Positions 56,645 to 64,000 of a stretch of DNA of 64,000 nucleotides are shown in pieces. Every line of letters starts with the position of its first letter. Position 1 is the stretch's first letter. The stretch spans positions 1,133,516 through 1,197,515 of the forward strand of contig VZQC01001040.1 in the NCBI GenBank assembly GCA_009823505.1. Direction: 5' to 3'. A model generated the notes under the pieces. It ran no database searches. It was not told where the DNA came from and was given only the letters and a program-made list of their open reading frames with translations. The stretch is from Rhizomys pruinosus (lineage: Eukaryota > Chordata > Mammalia > Rodentia > Spalacidae). Both the position numbers and the translations under genes were made by a program.

Positions 56645-57045
56645 TGATAAAAAGCATAGCGGTAAAATGTAAGGGCTGCAATTGGGGTGAATGGTGAAAC
56701 TACAACAATATAGACTGGACACTCATTTGATCAACTTGATTGAACATACAAGCCCCCCTTGCTGGATGGTGGGACCCATGAGCTGTGTGGGTTTGGGCAC
56801 AACTGTTCGCAAATTGGTTTTACATAAAGGATGCTTGTACTCACAAATTATCACTTATTGTTAAAAAAAATGAAAACAAAACAAAACAAAACAAACAGAG
56901 AAAGATGCAGAAAAGTAACGGCAGAATGCATGATCTGGGATGGGTAGGGGTGGGGTGGGGGGAAGGGAAGGGGGTATATGCCTGAACTGAATTGGAAAAT
57001 GATATATGAAATACACAAAGCATCAATAAAAAAAGCATAGCAAAA
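56645..57045 (+). mobile_element. P-family 3' end
   Basis: TGTAAGGGCTGCAATTGGGG, GGTGAAACTACAACAATATA, TGGGCACAACTGTTCGC, AAAGGATGCTTG, TATCACTTATTG and AACGGCAGAATGCATGATCT align with the minus strand of 32735-33130. Ends in a G-rich tract (56940-56975) and ATACACAAAGCATCAATAAA. Confidence 0.65.
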
Positions 57046-57119
57046 TTCATAACCTTTTGAATTACTAGCCCCCCTGTTGCATGAGAGAGTTTTCATAGTG
57101 AGAATTAAGAGGTTAATTA

Positions 57120-58025
57120 GTGTCTGCTTGGCCCCTTGTTCTAATTTTCACGAGCCTTAGGTATAGAGGAAATATTATAGATGTGCAATCTAGGCTTGGG
57201 CAATTCACAGACCATGTCTATATACACTTAGTTAAAAGTTACCTTAGCCTAGGGATGTGACAACCTGGGGAATTTCTCTAAAATATACTATGACCTCTCT
57301 AGCTATGTGTATCTGGCTATGTTTATAGTACCACATATGAGTTTCCTCCCATTGACTAGGCTTTATGTTAATTTAGTTAGCTGTGAACTATTCCCAAGAT
57401 AAAAGTGTGGCTACTGCATCAATGACATATGCTCTGCTGGACGTTTGAATGGCCAGACCATGGAGATTAGGAGTCTACAGAGTGTGGCCTCTTGGATAGG
57501 TCTCCTACACTCTACTTCACACACCCAGGACACAGGGATCCTTGCAGAAGATTGGTGGAAAGAGTGTAAGAGCTAGGAAGGTGATGCAATACCATATGGA
57601 AATACAATCCTATAAATTCCTGGGATCCTGCTCATATGAACCTACAGCAATATTGTCAGCATGCACAAGATTATACAAGCTTAACCAGACAAAAAACATT
57701 CAGCATGGAAGTGCAGAAATGGGCAGCAGAACCCAATCTTAGCTGAAGAAATATTGGCAGCTGATTACTGTTGGGTGAAGAAGTGGTACTCTTAAAGCAA
57801 GGGACTCCGGATAGGCTGACTAGAGCTTAGTGGATGAATTTGCACTAAGCAAGGGCTGGAGAGATAAATTTGACACAATGGGTTCTAATACAAATGACAG
57901 AATGTAGGAATTCCAGAGGAGGTTGGGAGCTTTGAGAGGTTGCCAATAGAGAAGAAAGTATAAAGGCAATTAAGACTGATTGAGATGTTATGCATGAAAT
58001 AAACAAAAAAATCAATGAAAATATT
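57120..58025 (+). mobile_element. L1 3'UTR fragment
   Basis: Colinear with 44960-45765: CCTAGGGATGTGACAACC, GGAGTCTACAGAGTGTGG, CTGCTCATATGAACCTACAG, CCCAATCTTAGCTGAAG, GACTCCGGATAGGCTGAC, AATGACAGAATGTAGGAATT, final ATGAAATAAACAAAAAAATC. Confidence 0.6.
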
Positions 58026-58099
58026 TACCTCCTTTGATAGCATAGAAAAATTAATGAAACAGAGGCTTAAACATTACAAAAAGAAAGGAAATGGAATCT

Positions 58100-58770
58100 T
58101 CTTTCTTTAAAGATATAAAATTGAAAAATTCTTGACTAAAAAAAATGGTGGAGGCAACCTGGATAATACAATCTGAGATGAAATGAAAAGCATTAAAACT
58201 AGCATCCAAAAGGAAAGTAAACAAGAAATAATCATTACGACCAGAGAAATTGTTCTTCAGATATAAAACTTGAGATCTTAGTAAAAAGACAAAAAGAGAA
58301 AAGAGAGAGCACTGTTGTTTGGCCTGTCTTCAATTCTTACTGGCAAGAGCATCTACTCTGTGGCTGCCACTGCTTTTGCCACACTTCAAAAACTTGAGAT
58401 ACAGCTTTTTAACCATCCAGTTTGGACTGTAGAATCATGTCTCTCCAAGAATCCTCCAAACCTTCAATGACAGATGGGACTACTGAGATACCCAGCTTGT
58501 GGACTAAGTAGCTAAGGGGATTTCAGCCTCATCAGAGTATAGACTGCCATTGTTGGATTACCTGGGCTGTATCATTGAGGCCACTGCAGGGGGATCAAGA
58601 CAGGATGCATGCTTAATGGTCTTCATTTGGGGGACCATAGGAGGGAAAGACCCCAGGGTAGAGCACAAGGGCAGGATTGACGGTTGTTTCAGCTTGCCAA
58701 GGAGGAACTTCTGAGCACTTCCTTAAGGAAAACAGGACATCTTTTAGAAAAAAAAATCTCCAATTCAATA

Positions 58771-58842
<72 letters not shown>

Positions 58843-59035
58843 ATACAAGTTAGAAAGAACAACAACAAAAACTACCTGGAAAAAAATACTCTGGAAAGAC
58901 TCAGAAAAGATGCAAGACATGTATGGTAGAGTGCAGGGACTCAGATGGGGTGGGAGACATGGAAGGTGAAGTGACTCTAAATTCGATTGAAAAATGATGT
59001 ATGATTTATGGAAAAAGTTTAATAATGATAAAAGT
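58100..59035 (+). mobile_element. Chimeric unit X, copy 3 (longest)
   Basis: Order: an interior-like start with AGCATCCAAAAGGAAAGTAA and CTTCAGATATAAAACTTGAG; TGGCCTGTCTTCAATTC; an LTR-related block at 58350-58560 (GGGACTACTGAGATACCCAG, CTGCCATTGTTGGATTACCT) homologous to the solo LTR at 50.42-50.56 kb; the X block at 58568-58740; a (TA)n at 58768-58840; then the L1 3'UTR tail (AGAACAACAACAAAAACTAC, GACATGTATGGTAGAGTGC, ATGGGGTGGGAG). No TSD was located, so the outer limits are approximate. Confidence 0.65.
58768..58840 (+). repeat. (TA)n microsatellite
   Basis: About 30 TA units at the joint of the X block and its L1 tail. Confidence 0.97.
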
Positions 59036-59544
59036 GAATTTTAAGAACTAACATTAAATAAATTCAAATACAATTAGAGATTTTTTTCAAAAAAGTATTT
59101 TGATCATATTCAGACCTCTCCCCTCTCTATCTATCCCTGAAATTCATGTCTCCTATTCCTATCAGTTCACCGTCACTGTGTTGAAGAACTTTGCATCTAT
59201 GGCTAAACTATTATTTTCTTTTCAGAACTGGATATTGAATCTGGTCTCCAAATGTTTGGGGGAGAATTTAATTACAACCAATATTTTTGCATACTTTGAG
59301 AGTATTTGGTGTTATTTTTTGGGGGGGTAAAACTCAGCTGTGAAACTACTTGAGTCTTGACATTTTATTTGATGGAATAATTTTTTACAAATAACAAGTT
59401 TGTGACTTGAAGAATTGATTGAAGTTTTATATTTTCATTGCATATTCTTGGTAAATATAGTTTCCAGGATTTTGTTAATTTCCAGGTTAACAAAATTTTC
59501 TCACACATTTGTTAACAAAATATTTTAATGAATATTAAAAGCCC
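59036..59544. other. Nothing recognised
   Basis: AT-rich; the 76-residue frame at 59100-59330 shows no recognised features. Confidence 0.4.
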
Positions 59545-59825
59545 TAAATGAGACTGAGACGCCTATATCACTCCCTCCCAAGGTTCAGGAGTCATTTTAG
59601 AAGAGGGGATGGGAAGACTGTAAGAGCCAGAGGTGGTAGCTGAATATGAGGAAACTGAGTTGTCTGGAACACAGGATAGCTGCCACGTGAGTTCCCAGCA
59701 CTTATGGCATCTTGCAGAAGACCTGTGCAAACTCAGGCCAGACAGGGCCCTAACATGGATAAATGGGTAGGAAGTCCCAGCCCTAGCTGAGAATCTGTTT
59801 CTTTCAGTGGAAAACTGTTTGGAAT
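59545..59825 (+). mobile_element. Lx-type L1 3'UTR head
   Basis: ATATCACTCCCTCCCAAGGT, GACTGTAAGAGCCAGAGGTG, CACAGGATAGCTGCCA, GTGCAAACTCAGGCCAGACA and CAGCCCTAGCTGAGAATCTG fit the rodent Lx 3'UTR, similar to 28.65-28.95 kb. Confidence 0.65.
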
Positions 59826-59869
59826 GTTAACCAGACTTAAAGGGATAAACCCGTTCCCGAGAACCCCAG

Positions 59870-60005
59870 GGAAACAGATCAGACCTGATAGTCAACTTGT
59901 CACTTTTTATAAGAAATATGTCTCATATAATGAAACCGGAAACAGATCAGACCTGATAGTAAACTTGTCACTTTTTATAAGAAATATGTCTCATATAATG
60001 AAACC
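59870..60005 (+). repeat. 68-bp perfect-register tandem duplication
   Basis: Units 59870-59937 and 59938-60005 begin GGAAACAGATCAGACC and end ATAATGAAACC. They differ at one base (GTCAAC / GTAAAC), so the duplication is recent. Confidence 0.96.
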
Positions 60006-60279
60006 TCTGAAAATTTCTCCAGAAATTATTAAAATTAATTTTGCAAACCCGTGGAATGCAAAAATAAACACAAAATTACAGCATTTCCGTACACCAATGA
60101 TGAATTTTCTAAAATTTAAATGAAGAAAGTAATCATAATAGCATAATGCAAAATTCTCAGGAATAAATTAAAACAAATACAAAAATACCTCAATATTAAA
60201 AGTAAAAACTTTGATAAATGATACTGATAAGTATACGCAAAATGAAAATCCCTTTCATGTTAATGAATTTTAAAAAATG
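60006..60279. other. Degraded L1-like A-rich sequence
   Basis: Phrases such as ACACCAATGATGAATTTTCT and AGGAATAAATTAAAACAAAT resemble an old, strongly diverged L1 ORF2 on the plus strand. Weak. Confidence 0.3.
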
Positions 60280-60490
60280 GTTTAGTTATTTTTATTTTAT
60301 GTGTATGAGAGTTATACTTGCATGTATGTAAATGAACCCATGTCACGAAATTCCCGTGGCAGACAGAATAGGGCCTTTTATGCCCTGGAAATAGACTTTT
60401 GTTAGTCACCATGTGGGTGCTGGTATTCAAACCCGGATTTTCTGAAACAGCATCCAGTGTTCTTTTCCACTGAACCATCTCTCCAGACTG
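60280..60490 (-). mobile_element. B2 SINE, diverged
   Basis: GTGTATGAGAGTTATACTTG, CACCATGTGGGTGCTGGTAT, CACTGAACCATCTCTCCAG. Confidence 0.8.
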
Positions 60491-60519
60491 TGCCAAGTAA
60501 ATGAATTTTAAGAATCAAA

Positions 60520-60910
60520 ATTGGTTCCTTTCCATTTCCCTGGCCCCTGAAGTTACATCAGGATATATACTCACATACAAGGATTTGGTGCTAGGATCCA
60601 AAATCCATGAAGGCAAAGGATAGAATGAACCTGAGAGAGAAGAATGGTAGGAGCAGGTGTTACTAAGAGGGTAATGGGTAAAACTGTATTTAAATGGGAG
60701 GGGAAGAGGGACAGTTATATAAGGAACTGTGGAGGTAAATTGGAAGAAGGATGTGAAGAAGACTGAGACATAAGAGAATGGCATTATTAAGAGAGAAATG
60801 GGGAAAACTGAACACTTTAACTGGGGGTGGGGAAGGCATGGAAGGAGGCTTAGAATGGGAGAGAGGTGAGAAAAATGCCTTGCAAGTGTAAAACAAAAAC
60901 AAAAACAAAA
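60520..60910 (+). other. Purine-rich stretch, origin unknown
   Basis: Strong G+A bias on the plus strand with near-repeats (ATTAAGAGAGAAATGGG and GTTACTAAGAGGGTAATGGG). It may be an old 3'UTR-type repeat. The two minus frames of 80-89 residues just read the pyrimidine-rich strand. Confidence 0.35.
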
Positions 60911-61019
60911 CAGAGGGATTTGTGCTAGTCAAAAAAACTACTGAAATTTAACACATTCAGTATCTATATAGGGATCCATCTGTGTAGCTGAGGTTACATA
61001 ATAAGAAAGAGTGCCAGAG

Positions 61020-61480
61020 AGGACAAACCTCCCATTGAGTTGTTGGCCAGGGTAGTTTTAGAGATTCCCAAAATTACACAGGGTATTGCCACAGATCTTG
61101 ATTTCTTCTCAGAACTTGAAGGTAAGACCTTATTGCTGACAACAAGAAATTCAGACACAGGATTTAGAGCAATGGAACTAGAACTGACCTGGAAGCCACC
61201 TCTCCTGAAGGCTAGCTCTCATAGACTTGGAGGACAGTACTCAAGCTGTTAAGGGAGAATATCAATCCGTGGTTCAACCCCAGCTTTAAGGCATAATAAC
61301 CCCAACAATGATTGACATAGCTAACTGTATGGGGCAGTAGTGGTACTTTTATCATGGGATAATCAACAGCTACTTAATTGGACTTAAAGCCCCATCGATG
61401 TGAAGAAACTCATATGTAGTACTATAGATATAGCCAAATACACATGTGATGGGTGACTGAGATATGAGGTTGTTCATGGT
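61020..61480 (+). other. Possible retroelement relic
   Basis: GGCATAATAACCCCAACAAT and GGGATAATCAACAGC...GGACTTAAAGCC feel like a dispersed rodent repeat, but I could not pair it within the window. Confidence 0.25.
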
Positions 61481-62209
61481 CATTGTGATGAATTATTGAA
61501 ATATGATATGGGTGATTGAGATGATTATACTATTCACTAGAAGGCTGTTAACTTGTTCTGTGTATGTGACCATGATACAAAGCTACCATGTAATAATAAA
61601 AATTATCAACCACTTTTCTAGTGCCTATAATTGTGGAGTTATAATTTATAATGGTATTAAATTCATTGCTTTGGTTATTGGCAGTATCTATTTTTCCATA
61701 TGAATATGTATTTCTCCTCAATAGATGGCCTGCTTAAACAAAAATTCAAATTTGTTTGAAATTTTGCATATATGTATAAAATGTCATAATGGAACCTGTT
61801 ACTTTTCATGCTACTTAATTTAATTAAAAATAAAATAAAACTGCTCTTCCATCTGAAACTAATTGGCAACAAACTTGTGGATCCAATGTGCAGTTTTTAT
61901 TCTATTAATACAAAGGAAAACAGGGCAAATAAGCACAGCTTATTAGTGTGGGTTATGCAAACATGGGACTAATATTCTAATAAAAAATTGAAGGCTACAA
62001 CAAATAAGAAAGTTAGTGTTTTGTGCTGTGGAATTTCCTAATGAAATTGGTACTCTGTTGTGGACAAAGGGGGAAAAGAATGCATTTCTTAATTAAGGAA
62101 AGAGTTATTTCCTTAATCCTTTCAATCTCATTGTCCATAAAACACCATAACTTCTATCAATGTTTTATCCACATGTTTGGACAAGATACTGAAGTTCTGA
62201 CAGTATAAC

Positions 62210-62212
<3 letters not shown>
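61481..62212. other. Nothing recognised
   Basis: AT-rich sequence. Confidence 0.4.

Positions 62213-62252
<40 letters not shown>
62213..62252 (+). repeat. (GA)n microsatellite
   Basis: About 20 GA units, uninterrupted. Confidence 0.97.
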
Positions 62253-62255
<3 letters not shown>

Positions 62256-62309
62256 CATCCTCTCATTTTTCTTCTTTCATTCACAAATTCTTAAATTTGT
62301 CTGCTGTAA

Positions 62310-62488
62310 ATTAAATCCTTTCAATTTTATTTATTAATTTTATTTTTTGTATGAGTGTATTGCCTGCGTGTAGGTAGGTGTACCTGTGTCTTGCAACACG
62401 TGCAGAGGTTTGAAGAGGGAATCAAGTCCTCTGGAATTGGAGTTACAGAAAGTTGTTAGCCACACATGAGTGTTGAGGATTGAAATCA
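62310..62488 (-). mobile_element. B2 SINE, left part of an interrupted copy
   Basis: GTATGAGTGTATTGCCTGCG, TGGAATTGGAGTTACAG and GAGTGTTGAGGATTGAAATC are reversed B2. The rest of the same B2 resumes at 62734, after an inserted SINE. Confidence 0.83.
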
Positions 62489-62672
62489 GGGACTGGAGAG
62501 GTGGCTCAGTGTTTAAGAGCACCAACTGCTCTTGCAGAAGACCGGGGTTTGATTACCAGCACCCTAGAACTCTCTCGGGAGGTAGAGGCATACAGATTTC
62601 TGTGAGTTCAAGGCCAGCCTGGTCTACAGAGTGAGTTCCAGGCCAGTTGGAGCTATAGGGAGACCCTGTCTC

Positions 62673-62704
<32 letters not shown>

Positions 62705-62733
62705 GAAAAGAGAAAGAGAAAGAGAAAGAGTAC
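62489..62733 (+). mobile_element. Chimeric SINE: B2 head joined to B1 body
   Basis: 62489-62570 is a B2 tRNA-like head (GACTGGAGAGGTGGCTCAGT, GCTCTTGCAGAAGACC, B box-like GGTTTGATTACC). At about 62572 it switches to a B1 lacking its first 40 bp or so (TCGGGAGGTAGAGGCATACA, AAGGCCAGCCTGGTCTACAG, GGGAGACCCTGTCTC), with one A/AAAAG-rich tail. TGAAATCA at 62481-62488 and 62734-62741 brackets the whole, so head and body inserted together. Confidence 0.8.
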
Positions 62734-62806
62734 TGAAATCATTGAAGTCAGGACTTCTGCAAAAGCACCCAGCGCTCTTAACTGCTGAGCCATCTCCACA
62801 GTCTCT
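62734..62806 (-). mobile_element. B2 SINE, right part of the interrupted copy
   Basis: CTGCAAAAGCACCCAGCGCT and TTAACTGCTGAGCCATCTCC give the reversed tRNA-like head of the B2 begun at 62310. Confidence 0.83.
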
Positions 62807-64000
62807 AAATTAAATCTTAAACATTAGATCCACACAACTGTATGCATCATGACACCAAGAAACATAGTAAACCTGACACTTATCTGCAAATATGCCTGTC
62901 TAGAGAAGAAACAGGAATGCTTACCTATGGACAAGCACAACAGAAAGGAAAATGGACCATCTTGGGTCCTGAACCCTGAAATATACAGGTAGATGAGTTC
63001 TGTGAGACCACTGTAAACTTGAGAGAAAGTTATATGGAATTTGTCTGGAAAAAGAATGGAGAAACGGTTAACTTCCTTCACTGGCTTGTTCTGTACTGAG
63101 CAATACATTGCAATGCATTGGGGAGTAACTCTTCTTTAGCTCACAGACTCAGTCACTGTCTATGTGCGCAGCCTCATCCTCCAGTCCTCTAGTGATGTGC
63201 CAAGGTGTAGTGGGTTTCATGTTATAAAATTTCCAATTCAGTTTTGAACTGTGGTTTGTAGTATATTTGGTTAAAATGGCAGCCTTGTTATCAATAAGCT
63301 GAATGCAAAGTTGATACAAACATCTATTTTTGAGTTGGCTTCTACTTACATGTAGTACTGTAGAGTTGGAACACACTTTTTTCTATTGGGGCCAATATTA
63401 GGACCAAAGTCTGTATGAATCTCTGTTCTATGTTTTCCAGAGAAAGAGAGATATACATATGATGCATGTAAGGGACTGTGAAGACTAACACCTTTAGGTT
63501 ACCTAGCAAATGTAAATTATGTGAAAGCCTTGGGGTGGTCTAATGTCTGAAGCTGTAGGTCTGTCCCTGGGCAGGAAGAATCTCAAGCCTAGATTCCATG
63601 TCTGCTCTTCAGGAAGAATTGCGTTTTCTTTGGAAAACCCCCGTCTTGTGAATGTTTAATGTGATAATATTAATTTTATCCACATTGTCAAGGAAAATCT
63701 GCTTTATTTTGAGGCTACTTGTTTTGATGTGATTTACAAAAAGTTATATGTTCACGATAAACCATAGATTGTGTTTGATCAAACCACCAATCATCAGGCC
63801 CTAGGCAGTCTCAAAAACTAAACTGTCAGAGATAAATTGCATAGCTAATGATTTTGAAATCGTTGCCAACATCTTAGTAGACTAAATAGTCAAAATTTTA
63901 ACCTTGATTTGGCACCCTCTAATAATTTAAATGTAGAGGATAGAGATAAAGAAGAAGCTATTCTTTCTTTAGGTTAGATTTGAGGAAATATTTCAAATCC
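62807..64000. other. Mostly unique sequence to the window end
   Basis: About 1.2 kb with no repeat I can name. The minus frames at 62824-63108 (94 residues) and 63149-63376 (75) have no recognised domain and no supporting signals. Confidence 0.4.

Overview
This is non-coding, repeat-dense mammalian DNA. I recognise no host protein-coding gene, host exon, rRNA, tRNA gene or CRISPR array. The repeats point to a myodont rodent (mouse-like or jerboa-like): B1 SINEs, tRNA-derived B2 SINEs with readable Pol III A/B boxes, ID- and B3/B4-like SINEs, rodent L1s with G-rich 3'UTRs, and rodent ERV LTRs. The B1 and B2 copies share sequence differences from the mouse/rat consensus (a B1 right half reading GCTGGGRCTACAGGGAGACC, a B2 with an extra ACTCCAATTCCAGGAG block), so I think it is not Mus or Rattus.

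Layout. 1-2.6 kb: ancient L1 on the minus strand plus SINEs. 2.6-5.9 kb: two opposed copies of an unnamed repeat family (called P here), then LTR-like sequence. 5.9-12.3 kb: a SINE cluster, an L1 3'UTR and LTR relics. 12.8-13.3 kb: a GATA microsatellite. 13.3-15.7 kb: mostly unique sequence. 15.74-27.36 kb: a nested set of L1s. An outer 5'-truncated L1 with a 16-bp target-site duplication (TSD) holds a plus-strand L1 with its own TSD and a promoter of repeated monomers; that L1 holds a near full-length minus-strand L1 and has lost its reverse-transcriptase core. 28.6-29.2 kb: an Lx-type L1 3'UTR. 32.7-35.5 kb: second P-family locus and an L1M-type tail. 36.5-39.7 kb: LTRs, a chimeric unit X and SINEs. 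40.06-42.79 kb: an L1 with a 5' inversion of the twin-priming type. 47.03-49.17 kb: a complete two-LTR non-autonomous ERV on the minus strand. 50.18-50.64 kb: a solo LTR with 5-bp TSD. 52-59 kb: two more X units, a P 3' end and L1 3'UTRs. 59.9-64 kb: a 68-bp tandem duplication, SINEs including a B2/B1 chimera, and unique sequence.

Nothing here works as a pathway. The biology is retrotransposition: SINEs and probably the chimeric X and P units were mobilised in trans by L1, many insertions still carry readable TSDs, and all recognisable L1 ORFs are broken. The best candidates for something undescribed are the X and P families, whose unrelated bodies end in L1-like 3'UTR sequence. All family assignments come from reading the sequence and remembered consensus features; no database search was run.
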